Source: QYOJ01 sp964616825
GTDB taxonomy: Bacteria > Bacteroidota > Bacteroidia > Bacteroidales > FEN-979
Direction: 5' to 3'
Length of the DNA: 64,000 nucleotides
Assembly: GCA_964616825.1 (NCBI GenBank)
Contig: CAZTSX010000003.1
Span: forward strand, 108,364 to 172,363
In this document: positions 8,053 to 16,282 of the stretch, in pieces
Numbering within the stretch: the first letter of the stretch is position 1
How the letters are laid out: every line of letters starts with the position of its first letter
Position numbers and translations under genes: made by a program
Notes under the pieces: generated by a model
The model's input: only the letters and a program-made list of their open reading frames with translations
What the model was told of the DNA's origin: nothing
Databases searched by the model: none

Positions 8053-9279
8053 TCACAAATCTTTCGGGTATGAGAGCAGATATTTTTCCGAACGCGTGGA
8101 GAGAATCGAAATATTCAATTGTTCGGAAGCTTCCGATACATCCAGCAAATCACCATCCCGTGTCCTGATATTGATCCGATCGTGGTCGGGGTTGTAAGCA
8201 TTGTTGGAAACAAGTTCCTCAGAGACAAAAAATCCGACTTCTCCATCTTTCAGCCTGAATTTCTCAGCTGTCGCAATTTTGATCTTTTCAACATATGATG
8301 GATCAAAGGGTTTGTGCTGGATCTCGGCCCGAAAGAGGCGGCGATTGACAAGCCGGTTGCTTAGCTCAGAAAGAATGTGATCATCATGGAGAATCCAAAC
8401 CTTGAGGGAGGAGAAAATATCAGAATCATCGAGTTTGGAGAAATCATCCAGATAATCATCCCGAGAAAGCACTTCTTTATCATGAACAGGTTCCTGTAAA
8501 AACCGTTTCAACGCAGGAGTTGCAAAAAGTTCTGCCCCCATTTCTCCCAGTTGTTTCGATCTCGTGAAGATGTTGGAGAGCATGACATCGGCTGCCAGTA
8601 CTGCTTTGTGAAGATATACTTGCCAGTACATCAACCTCCTTGCCAGGATGAATTTCTCAATGGAGTAGATCCCTTTCTCTTCTACAACCAGTTCGTCATC
8701 CACCACTGTAAGCATATTGATGATGCGATCTGTGTTGATCACCCCCTCTGCGACACCGGTAAAGAAACTATCACGGGAGAGGTAATCGAGCCGATCCATG
8801 TCGAGTTGACTCGAGACAAGCTGATGAAGGAATCCTTTGGAATAGGTGTCGGTAAAGATTCGGATCGCTGTCTCCAGTGTTCCGTTAAATTGATTGTTTA
8901 ATTTCTCCATGAAGAGAAGGGATATCTCTTCGTGTGAGATTCCTGTGATAATCGATTTCTCCAGCGTGTGTGAATAAGGACCGTGGCCGATGTCGTGCAA
9001 CAGGATCGCCAGCAAGGCACCCTGCTCCTCAACAGGAGTGATCTCAACCCCTTTTCCCCGAAGGACATGAATCGCCTGTTTCATCAGGAAAAGACAACCC
9101 AGGGCATGTTGAAAACGGGTATGGGTGGCAGAAGGGAAGACATAATCGGTGATTCCAAGCTGCTTGATCCTTCGTAGACGCTGGAACCAGGGATGTTCTA
9201 TCACATCAAAAAGGAATTCATCAGGAATTGTAATGAATCCGTAGATGGGGTCGTTGATATTTTTCTTTTTATTGATGAT
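8053..9279 (-). CDS. HD-domain phosphohydrolase (dNTPase/SAMHD1-like), no standard start codon
   Basis: The reading frame carries the HD superfamily metal site: THTRFQHALG, then LLHDIGHGPYSH. This family includes dNTP triphosphohydrolases and related nucleotide hydrolases; the substrate here is unknown. Family homology begins with INDPIYGFITIPDE, upstream of the only near-cognate start in frame (GTG 9204, which would remove the first 25 residues). Between the in-frame stop (TAA at about 9309) and GTG 9204 there is no ATG, GTG or TTG. I extend the gene to ATC 9279, which lies 8 bp after AAAGG (9288-9292), giving 408 aa, the normal length. Either a non-standard ATC start is used or the assembly has an error. 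Confidence 0.82.
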   Translation of the reverse strand: MINKKKNINDPIYGFITIPDEFLFDVIEHPWFQRLRRIKQLGITDYVFPSATHTRFQHALGCLFLMKQAIHVLRGKGVEITPVEEQGALLAILLHDIGHGPYSHTLEKSIITGISHEEISLLFMEKLNNQFNGTLETAIRIFTDTYSKGFLHQLVSSQLDMDRLDYLSRDSFFTGVAEGVINTDRIINMLTVVDDELVVEEKGIYSIEKFILARRLMYWQVYLHKAVLAADVMLSNIFTRSKQLGEMGAELFATPALKRFLQEPVHDKEVLSRDDYLDDFSKLDDSDIFSSLKVWILHDDHILSELSNRLVNRRLFRAEIQHKPFDPSYVEKIKIATAEKFRLKDGEVGFFVSEELVSNNAYNPDHDRINIRTRDGDLLDVSEASEQLNISILSTRSEKYLLSYPKDL

Positions 9280-9374
9280 TTCCGATACCTTTGTTAATGA
9301 AACATAAAATTAATACTTACAGGCAATAAAAGGTTAATTCCGACATTAAACTTAGGACAAAAATAAGGAGAACA

Positions 9375-10928
9375 ATGGAGAAGATAAATATTTTGTGGGT
9401 AGATGATGAAATTGACCTGTTGAAACCTCATCTTCTATTTCTGCGTCAAAAGGGATATGATGTGGAGACAGCCAACAATGGACATGACGCATTAGAGCTT
9501 TTGGATGGCAATATTTTTGATATTATTTTTCTGGATGAACAGATGCCGGGTATGTCAGGGATTGAGACACTTGCAAAGATCAAAGAGAAATCCTCCCCCC
9601 CCCCTGTGGTGATGATCACCAAAAGCGAGGAAGAGTCGATCATGGAAGATGCGATCGGAAGTAATATAGCCGATTACCTGATCAAACCGGTTAATCCCAA
9701 CCAGATCCTGTTATCCCTGAAGAAGACATTGGAGAATAAAAAGCTCGTCAGCGAAAAGACAACATTTCAATATCAGCAGGAGTTCCGGAATATCGGAATG
9801 GAGATCAGCAACAGGTTAAATTTTCAGGAGTGGATCGATGTGTATAAAAAGATCATCGGATGGGAGTTACGCCTGGGAACTTCACAGGATGAAGGCATGA
9901 ATGAAGTATTACAGATGCAAAAGACGGAGGCTAACCAGGTTTTCAGCAAGTTTGTGGAGCGAAATTACATTGACTGGATTCATGGCAAGACAGATGACAG
10001 ACCGATTCAGTCACATAATCTCATTAAGGAGAGTATTTTCCCTATGTTGCAGGATAACAGACCAACCTTTGTGATCCTGATCGACAACCTCCGGTTCGAT
10101 CAATGGAAAGTCCTGCAACCAACAATCGAAGAGAGTTTCCGGGTGGAAGAGGAAGATATCTACTATAGCATCCTTCCCACCACTACACAATATGCTCGTA
10201 ATTCAATTTTTTCCGGATTACTTCCTACTGAGATCGAAAAAAAATACCCCAAATACTGGGTGAATGAAGACGAGGAGGGACCAAAGAACAATTGTGAGAG
10301 CGAGCTCCTGGGTGAGTTGTTAAAAAGGTATGGCAGGGATATCAAGCACGCTTACTACAAAGTCCTCAATATGTCGTATGGAAAGAAACTGGTAGAACTG
10401 ATGCCAAACATGATGACGAATAAGCTGAACGTTATCGTTTACAACTTTGTAGATATGCTTTCGCATGCGCGCACCGAGATGGAGATGATCCGGGAACTTG
10501 CCAGCGACGATAAAGCTTACCGGTCATTGACCCTTTCATGGTTCCAGCACTCTCCGTTGTTGGAGATCTTTCGATTCTTGTCGGAGAAAAATGTGAATGT
10601 TGTGATCACAACTGATCATGGGTCTATCCGAGTCAACAATCCTGTGAAAATCCTGGGTGACAGGAATACCACTTCCAACCTGCGATACAAAACAGGGAAA
10701 GCGCTTAAGTATGAGCGAAACGAGGTGTTTGAAGTGAGAAATCCGGCCGATGCTTTCCTTCCCAAAGTCAACGTGAGCTCTACATTTGCTTTTTGCCGGG
10801 GCGATGATTTCTTTGCCTACCCCAACAACTACAACTACTACGTGAACTATTACAAAGACACGTTCCAGCATGGTGGGATCTCGATGGAGGAGATTTTGGT
10901 GCCGTTTATTACGTTACGGAATAAATAG
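9375..10928 (+). CDS. porX: PorX: response regulator with PglZ effector domain, T9SS regulator
   Basis: 517 aa. Residues 1-120 are a receiver domain with the acidic pair Asp10/Asp11 and phosphoacceptor Asp54 (LDEQMPG). The remaining part is a PglZ domain of the alkaline-phosphatase superfamily, with metal-site motifs FVDMLSHAR and TTDHGS. PorX is the response regulator that, with the PorY kinase and SigP, controls type IX secretion in Porphyromonas gingivalis, and its PglZ domain hydrolyses (oligo)nucleotides. Five T9SS cargo genes lie in this window, so the assignment fits. A run of ten C (9595-9604) lies in the receiver coding region. Confidence 0.93.
   Translation: MEKINILWVDDEIDLLKPHLLFLRQKGYDVETANNGHDALELLDGNIFDIIFLDEQMPGMSGIETLAKIKEKSSPPPVVMITKSEEESIMEDAIGSNIADYLIKPVNPNQILLSLKKTLENKKLVSEKTTFQYQQEFRNIGMEISNRLNFQEWIDVYKKIIGWELRLGTSQDEGMNEVLQMQKTEANQVFSKFVERNYIDWIHGKTDDRPIQSHNLIKESIFPMLQDNRPTFVILIDNLRFDQWKVLQPTIEESFRVEEEDIYYSILPTTTQYARNSIFSGLLPTEIEKKYPKYWVNEDEEGPKNNCESELLGELLKRYGRDIKHAYYKVLNMSYGKKLVELMPNMMTNKLNVIVYNFVDMLSHARTEMEMIRELASDDKAYRSLTLSWFQHSPLLEIFRFLSEKNVNVVITTDHGSIRVNNPVKILGDRNTTSNLRYKTGKALKYERNEVFEVRNPADAFLPKVNVSSTFAFCRGDDFFAYPNNYNYYVNYYKDTFQHGGISMEEILVPFITLRNK
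9595..9604. repeat. Homopolymer C10 tract inside porX
   Basis: Ten consecutive C in the codons for the SSPPP segment of the receiver domain, the longest homopolymer G/C tract seen in this window. A one-base slip would truncate the protein before the PglZ domain. Confidence 0.95.
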
Positions 10929-10935
10929 GATTGCC

Positions 10936-11355
10936 ATGGTTGAAAAACCCAAAAAACATCGGGTAAAATCTGAAGCCGAACTTCCTGAAGTTGCCCGGAA
11001 GCTGCTTGCTGCCTTCCCCGATCAACGGGTTTTCGCGTTCTATGGTGAGATGGGCGCCGGGAAAACTACTTTCATCAAAGCGCTCTGCCTGCAACTGGGT
11101 GTGGAAAATAGTGCTTTGAGTCCCACATATGCAATTGTCAACGAATACCATACTCAAGATGATACCCCGGTCTATCATTTCGATTTCTATCGGATCAACA
11201 AACTTGAAGAGATCTACGATATCGGGTATGAAGAATATATCCACAGTGGCCACTACTGCTTCATCGAATGGCCTGAGCTGATGAGAGAGTTGTTGCCGGA
11301 AGAGGTTGTTAGCGTATATATCTCTTCAGATACCATCAGGACCTTTAGTTTCTGA
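10936..11355 (+). CDS. tsaE: tRNA threonylcarbamoyladenosine biosynthesis ATPase TsaE
   Basis: 139 aa from ATG 10936; an upstream in-frame start at 10870 would sit inside porX. Small P-loop ATPase: Walker A GEMGAGKTTF at about residues 37-46, then SPTYAIVNEY and the HFDFYRI motif typical of TsaE/YjeE. It works with TsaB and TsaD to make the t6A37 modification of ANN-decoding tRNAs in the cytoplasm. It follows porX by 7 bp, an arrangement I recall in many Bacteroidota. Confidence 0.95.
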   Translation: MVEKPKKHRVKSEAELPEVARKLLAAFPDQRVFAFYGEMGAGKTTFIKALCLQLGVENSALSPTYAIVNEYHTQDDTPVYHFDFYRINKLEEIYDIGYEEYIHSGHYCFIEWPELMRELLPEEVVSVYISSDTIRTFSF

Positions 11356-11364
11356 CCTTTTTTG

Positions 11365-11396
11365 TAAATTTGACCTTAATTACCAAAAAAAGGAGG
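11365..11396 (+). promoter_or_regulatory. Promoter and strong Shine-Dalgarno for the NTF2-like lipoprotein gene
   Basis: TAAATTTG at 11365-11372 matches the -7 box TAnnTTTG. It is followed at 11391-11396 by AGGAGG, five bases before the ATG at 11402, an unusually perfect Shine-Dalgarno site for a Bacteroidota gene. Confidence 0.6.
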
Positions 11397-11401
11397 TCAT
11401 C

Positions 11402-11893
11402 ATGATTAAAACAAAGAAATTTATTCAACCCATCATTTTTGTTGTCCTGATCAGTCTTTTATGCATTTCATGTGAGCAGGAGATGCCCGAAGCACAGGAA
11501 GGAGAAGCCCAGGTCTATCAACTCTGGAATAACTTGAAGCAAAAGAATTTCGAGATTATTGAGAAAAATATGGCTTCAGGATTTCAGTCTATCCATCAGT
11601 ATGGTGCCAATGATATGGAGGCAGAGATGAAGCTGATCTTCAATCTGGAGATGTCAGACTATACCATTACCGACCTGATAATCACCAGCAACGAGGATCT
11701 TATCATTGCCACATATTTTGTTTCTGTAGCGGAAACCATTGATGGAGAACGCCTTTCCAAAGAGCCGGCACCCAGAATGACAATTTTTATCGAAATCGAC
11801 GATGAATGGAAATGGATTGCTCATGCAAATCTCAAGCCTATCCCGGAGAAAGTAGAAGAGCATTCGGAAGGCGACAACGATAGTGAACATTAA
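11402..11893 (+). CDS. Lipoprotein with SnoaL/DUF4440 (NTF2-like) fold
   Basis: 163 aa from ATG 11402, chosen by the AGGAGG site five bases upstream. Lipoprotein signal peptide: basic N-terminus, hydrophobic core and lipobox LLCISC, so the mature protein is anchored in the membrane through its Cys. The remainder (about residues 35-150) has the alpha/beta pattern of DUF4440/SnoaL-like NTF2 domains (VYQLWNNLKQKNFEIIEKNM, later EWKWIAHANL). No catalytic role can be assigned. The C-terminus is acidic. Confidence 0.65.
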   Translation: MIKTKKFIQPIIFVVLISLLCISCEQEMPEAQEGEAQVYQLWNNLKQKNFEIIEKNMASGFQSIHQYGANDMEAEMKLIFNLEMSDYTITDLIITSNEDLIIATYFVSVAETIDGERLSKEPAPRMTIFIEIDDEWKWIAHANLKPIPEKVEEHSEGDNDSEH

Positions 11894-11904
11894 AATTTCC
11901 CAGT

Positions 11905-13128
11905 ATGGAAGACTCTATGTCTGACACGACCAGACCTTCGACAGCTGAACAATTGATGCCACAGGAAGAGATGCTGGAGGTAACCCGCCGCAAGAAGAAA
12001 CTCTCTATCGGTATCCCCAGGGAGATTACCCTGGAAGAGACCAGGGTATCACTGGTCCCTGATGGAGTCAACCTTCTCTCCAGACAGGGTCATCAGGTGC
12101 TGATAGAGGCAGGAGCCGGAGAATCTGCCCACTTTTCTGATCATGAATACAGCGAAGCCGGAGCCCGGATTGTCTACTCTCCGGATGAGGTTTTTAAGTC
12201 AGATATGATCCTGAAGGTAGCTCCACTTTCAGACAAAGAGATGGAGCTATTGCAACCCAAGCAAACCCTGATCTCGGCACTTCAGATAGCTGTTCAGCAG
12301 GAAGCCTATTTCCGAACCCTGATGAACAAAAAGATCACAGCACTCGGGTATGAGCTGATCCGTGATAAAACACAATCATTTCCGGTCATTCGTGCCATGA
12401 GTGAGATTGCCGGATGCACATCGATCTTTATCGCTGCTGAATACCTTGCCAATCCTGAGTTTGGTCGAGGCATGATGTTCGGAGGTTTCACGGGGATAGG
12501 TCCGTCGGAAGTAGTAATTATCGGCGCCGGAACTGTCGGAGAATTTGCCGCCAGCTCAGCTATCGGTTTGGGAGCTCTGGTGAAGGTGTTTGACAATTCT
12601 GTTTACCGGTTGCGACGTTTGCAGAATAGTCTTGGCAACCGGATTTTTACTTCTATTCTTCATCCGAAAGTGCTGCTGGAATCTTTAAAAACAGCCGATG
12701 CAGTTATCGGGGCTGTTCACTCAATGGAAGGTAAATCACCCTGCCTCATCAGCAGCGAGATGATCAAAGAGATGAAAGAGGGGACAATCATAATCGACGT
12801 AAGCATCGATCAGGGAGGTTGTTTTGAAACTTCGCGTCCAACCACACACAGCAATCCTGTATTCAAGGAGTATGGAGTCACTCATTATTGTGTGCCAAAC
12901 ATCGCTTCACGAGTCCCGCATACTGCATCCCAGGCATTGAATAATATTTTTGCCCCGATTCTCCTGGACATCTGTTCTGAAGGAGGCATCGAATCATTGA
13001 TTAAGAAGGATCCTGGTGTCAGGCAGGGAGTTTATCTCTTTAACGGAACTGTTACTAACCTGTCGATAAGCAACAGTTTCAATCTGCCTTTCCAGGATAT
13101 TGACCTACTGATGGCAGCACTCAGGTAA
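11905..13128 (+). CDS. ald: Alanine dehydrogenase (AlaDH/PNT family)
   Basis: 407 aa. NAD-dependent reductive amination of pyruvate and the reverse. The N-terminal substrate domain contains SIGIPREI and EETRVSLVPDGV; the central Rossmann fold has VVIIGAGTVGEFAA at about residues 205-220; the C-terminus includes PNIASRVPHTASQALNN. About 35 extra residues precede the domain, as in other Bacteroidota forms. An alternative start is Met5 (11917). It lies 11 bp after the lipoprotein gene and 2 bp before aroB. Lysine-type saccharopine dehydrogenases share the fold, so the substrate is likely but not proved to be alanine. Confidence 0.85.
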   Translation: MEDSMSDTTRPSTAEQLMPQEEMLEVTRRKKKLSIGIPREITLEETRVSLVPDGVNLLSRQGHQVLIEAGAGESAHFSDHEYSEAGARIVYSPDEVFKSDMILKVAPLSDKEMELLQPKQTLISALQIAVQQEAYFRTLMNKKITALGYELIRDKTQSFPVIRAMSEIAGCTSIFIAAEYLANPEFGRGMMFGGFTGIGPSEVVIIGAGTVGEFAASSAIGLGALVKVFDNSVYRLRRLQNSLGNRIFTSILHPKVLLESLKTADAVIGAVHSMEGKSPCLISSEMIKEMKEGTIIIDVSIDQGGCFETSRPTTHSNPVFKEYGVTHYCVPNIASRVPHTASQALNNIFAPILLDICSEGGIESLIKKDPGVRQGVYLFNGTVTNLSISNSFNLPFQDIDLLMAALR

Positions 13129-13130
13129 GC

Positions 13131-14234
13131 ATGAAATTATCGGCCAGGACAGTGAAAACAGAACGCTATCCCATCCATATCGGAGAGGAGGTGTTTACTG
13201 TCTTGCAGAAGGAGTTGAAACACTACAGGAAAACCAAATCTGCTATTTTCCTGTTAACCGATTCCAATACATTCCGCTTTTGCCTTCCTGCGCTTGTCTC
13301 CAAATGTCCTGAACTGGAAAAGGCTGTTGTCATAACGCTCGATTCCGGTGAGGAGAGCAAAACCCTGCGGAATGCGGAGTATCTCTGGAAGGAGCTTGCC
13401 GGGAAGCAGGCCAACAGACACTCTTTACTGATTAATCTCGGTGGAGGAGTGATTACAGATCTGGGAGGCTATGTCGCTTCCGGTTTTCACAGAGGGATAG
13501 ATACGATTCATATCCCTACATCGATGATCGGCCAGATCGATGCCTCCATCGGAGGAAAGACAGGTGTGAACCTGGATGGCCTGAAGAACCAGGTCGGGAC
13601 GTTCTTTTTTCCTAAAGGTGTTTACATCTGGCCCGGTTTTCTGGCTACTCTTGATCCAAAACATCTTCGTTCCGGGATCGCAGAGGTTGCTAAAACTGCA
13701 CTTGTTAAAGATGAGCAGTTCTGGCGCTGGCTTACAAAAAGATCAATAGAAGAGATGCTGGCTATCCCGTTTGAGGAACGATTCTGGAAGGATCTCATCT
13801 TAAAGACGATCCGGATCAAACAGGAGATCGTCAGCAATGATCCTTTTGAACACAATCAACGTAAGCTGTTGAATTTTGGCCACACCATCGGTCACGCCAT
13901 TGAATCGCTAGCCTTGCAACGGGATACTCCTGTTCTCCATGGAGAGGCTGTTGCAGCAGGAATGATCTGCGAAAGTTTTCTTTCTGTTGAGCAGACAGAA
14001 TTGGATCCGGCCGAGTTGCAATCAATTATTGCCTGGCTGATGCCGGGGTTTGGGAAACTGCCTCTCATCTATGAGGATGAATCTGTCAGGATGGACCTGA
14101 TGCAACACGACAAAAAGAACAGGCAGCAGGAAATTCGGTTTACTCTCCTTTCACGGATCGGTCAGGGAAAAATCAACCAGGTATGTGATTCGGAAAGGAT
14201 CCGGGATGCTTTTCGTAATTATTACGACCTCTGA
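13131..14234 (+). CDS. aroB: 3-dehydroquinate synthase
   Basis: 367 aa. Second step of the shikimate pathway, converting DAHP to 3-dehydroquinate with NAD and a divalent metal. Glycine-rich NAD site NLGGGVITDLGGYVASGF at about residues 101-118, followed by DASIGGKTGVN; metal ligands in NFGHTIGHAIE and HGEAVAAGM. Full length. It lies 2 bp after ald and 14 bp before aroA, so the shikimate genes are probably co-transcribed. The genome therefore makes aromatic precursors, while the 26.8-45.7 kb island is predicted to degrade an aromatic amino acid. Confidence 0.96.
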   Translation: MKLSARTVKTERYPIHIGEEVFTVLQKELKHYRKTKSAIFLLTDSNTFRFCLPALVSKCPELEKAVVITLDSGEESKTLRNAEYLWKELAGKQANRHSLLINLGGGVITDLGGYVASGFHRGIDTIHIPTSMIGQIDASIGGKTGVNLDGLKNQVGTFFFPKGVYIWPGFLATLDPKHLRSGIAEVAKTALVKDEQFWRWLTKRSIEEMLAIPFEERFWKDLILKTIRIKQEIVSNDPFEHNQRKLLNFGHTIGHAIESLALQRDTPVLHGEAVAAGMICESFLSVEQTELDPAELQSIIAWLMPGFGKLPLIYEDESVRMDLMQHDKKNRQQEIRFTLLSRIGQGKINQVCDSERIRDAFRNYYDL

Positions 14235-14248
14235 TCGGAGCTCATTCA

Positions 14249-15514
14249 ATGAAGATTTGTACAGTATATAAAGAGGATCGGACAGTGAACGGAATGATTC
14301 TCCTTCCGGCTTCAAAAAGCATCAGTAACAGGTTGCTGATCATTCGTTCCCTTTCTGAGACTGGTTTCCGGATAGCTAATCTTTCAACTTCGGATGATAC
14401 AGCTCTGTTAACACAACATTTAGCCACGATCAACGACCATCAAGGGAGTTCAACGTTGTGTACGCTTGACACCCACAATGCCGGAACGGTGATGCGATTT
14501 CTTACTGCTTATCTAGCCGTGAAACCGGGGAGATGGACTCTGGTGGGAAGCGAGCGGATGTATGAACGCCCGATTGGGCCCCTGGTGGAAGCGCTGATTA
14601 ACCTTGGAGCTGATATAGAATACCTTGGCACATCCGGATTTCCTCCTCTGAAGATCACAGGAAGGTCATTACGCGGTGGTGACCTGCAGGTAGATGCTTC
14701 GGTCAGCAGCCAGTTTATTTCAGCTCTTTTGATGATAGCGCCCATCCTCCCTGGTGGGCTATCGCTCACCATGACAGGGAAGTCTGTTTCAGCTCCTTAT
14801 ATTGAGATGACGATCAGGGTCATGGAGAAATTTGGCATAGATCTCCATCATGAACAAAACATGATCAGGATAAAACCTGGCAAATACAAAGGGGTAGATT
14901 ATACTGTGGAGGCTGACTGGTCATCTGCGGCTTTCTGGTACGAAGCAGTCGCCGTGTCGGATAATGCGGATCTCCACCTGCCCGGACTTCTTCTGCCCAG
15001 CATCCAGGGAGATGCCGTATTGCCCATGGTATATAAAGACCTGGGTGTGCATACCGAAAAGAGACTCAATGGCATCATCCTGACAAAGAAAGAGATGGGA
15101 ACAGATGTGTTCCGGTACGATTTCAGGGGATGCCCGGATATTGCTCCTGTCGTGATCTCAACGTGTGCTGCATTGGGAATCAAAGGCGCATTTCACGGAC
15201 TGAAGAGCCTGAATATCAAAGAGACTAACCGGATAACCGCATTATTAAATGAGCTCAGAAAAATCGGAATTATTCTGGAACTTACTGGAGAAGGCGATCA
15301 CATTGATCTGCTTGCAGAGAGTCAGGCTTCGCTCAGCCAGCATGCTAACATCGTTTTTGAGAGCTATTACGATCACCGGATGGCCATGGTATTTGCTCCA
15401 CTGGCGATGATGCTTGGATCGATCAGGATTGCCAACCCGGATGTGGTATCAAAATCATACCCGGGATTCTGGGAGGAGATGATGAAAGTGGGATTTGTGA
15501 TTTCTAATTTGTAA
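14249..15514 (+). CDS. aroA: 5-enolpyruvylshikimate-3-phosphate synthase
   Basis: 421 aa. It transfers enolpyruvate from PEP to shikimate-3-phosphate. Substrate-binding segments are visible: LLPASKSISNRLLIIRSL near the N-terminus, HNAGTVMRFLTAYL at about residues 75-88, and SLNIKETNRI in the C-terminal half. Two-domain inside-out barrel length. It starts ATG 14249, in tandem with aroB. Confidence 0.95.
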   Translation: MKICTVYKEDRTVNGMILLPASKSISNRLLIIRSLSETGFRIANLSTSDDTALLTQHLATINDHQGSSTLCTLDTHNAGTVMRFLTAYLAVKPGRWTLVGSERMYERPIGPLVEALINLGADIEYLGTSGFPPLKITGRSLRGGDLQVDASVSSQFISALLMIAPILPGGLSLTMTGKSVSAPYIEMTIRVMEKFGIDLHHEQNMIRIKPGKYKGVDYTVEADWSSAAFWYEAVAVSDNADLHLPGLLLPSIQGDAVLPMVYKDLGVHTEKRLNGIILTKKEMGTDVFRYDFRGCPDIAPVVISTCAALGIKGAFHGLKSLNIKETNRITALLNELRKIGIILELTGEGDHIDLLAESQASLSQHANIVFESYYDHRMAMVFAPLAMMLGSIRIANPDVVSKSYPGFWEEMMKVGFVISNL

Positions 15515-15524
15515 TTTTGACCGC

Positions 15525-16244
15525 ATGCTTGTCGATATTTTCATTCCCTGTTTCATTGACCAGGTTTATCCGAAGACCGGGATAAATATGGTCAGGGTGC
15601 TGGAGAAACTAGGTGTGGCAGTTCATTACAATGGAAACCAGACCTGTTGTGGTCAGATGGCCTTCAACAGTGGTTTCTGGGAGGAGGCTAAAGCGATGGG
15701 AGAGAAATTTATCGGTGATTTCACGAATGACCGTCCGATAGTAGGTCCTTCGGCTTCCTGTATCGGATATATCCGGAACTATTTTCCCTGGTTATTCCAC
15801 AATACAGCTTTCCATTACGAATACAAACAACTTCGAAAAAATGTCTATGAATTTACCGATTTCGTGGTCAATATTCTGAAAAAGGAGGATGCAGGAGCCA
15901 CTTTTGAACATGTAGTAACCTATCACAGCTCATGCGCATCTTTAAGGGAATATGGCCTCAAAGATGAGCCACAACGACTTCTTTCACATGTGAAAGGACT
16001 GGAGCTGAGAGAGATGAAAGAGCATGATGTCTGTTGTGGATTCGGAGGTACATTTTCTGTCAAGTTTGAACCGATCTCAACTGCTATGGCTGAACAGAAG
16101 GTTCAACATGCACTCGATACCGGAGCCGAATATATTGTCTCTACTGATTCCTCTTGCCTGTTACACCTTCAGGGTTATATTGATAAGCATCAGTTACCTA
16201 TCCAAACAATTCATATCATCGATGTGTTAGCCTCAGGGTGGTAA
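15525..16244 (+). CDS. lutA: (Fe-S)-binding protein of the LutA/GlcF (CCG domain) family
   Basis: 239 aa with two CCG domains: TCCGQMAFNSG at about residues 41-51 and VCCGFGGTFSVK near residue 166, plus SSCASL between them. The family holds iron-sulfur or heterodisulfide-type clusters and forms subunits of lactate (LutABC) and glycolate oxidases. LutB and LutC are not in the window, so the partner must be elsewhere. It follows aroA by 10 bp on the same strand. Confidence 0.85.
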   Translation: MLVDIFIPCFIDQVYPKTGINMVRVLEKLGVAVHYNGNQTCCGQMAFNSGFWEEAKAMGEKFIGDFTNDRPIVGPSASCIGYIRNYFPWLFHNTAFHYEYKQLRKNVYEFTDFVVNILKKEDAGATFEHVVTYHSSCASLREYGLKDEPQRLLSHVKGLELREMKEHDVCCGFGGTFSVKFEPISTAMAEQKVQHALDTGAEYIVSTDSSCLLHLQGYIDKHQLPIQTIHIIDVLASGW

Positions 16245-16252
16245 ATTTATTG

Positions 16253-16260
16253 TATATTTG
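16253..16260 (+). promoter_or_regulatory. -7 promoter box upstream of the first T9SS cargo gene
   Basis: TATATTTG matches TAnnTTTG, 22 bp before the ATG at 16283. It sits just after the lutA stop. No clear -33 element. Confidence 0.5.
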
Positions 16261-16282
16261 TTCAACGAGACAGCAAATTTTA

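Noticed and set aside
8053..9204. HD gene starting at GTG 9204
   Set aside because: This start removes the conserved INDPIYGF segment; the conserved part is plainly encoded upstream.
11838..12071. Minus-strand frame opposite the ald start
   Set aside because: Antisense to conserved ald coding sequence, no ribosome site or homology.
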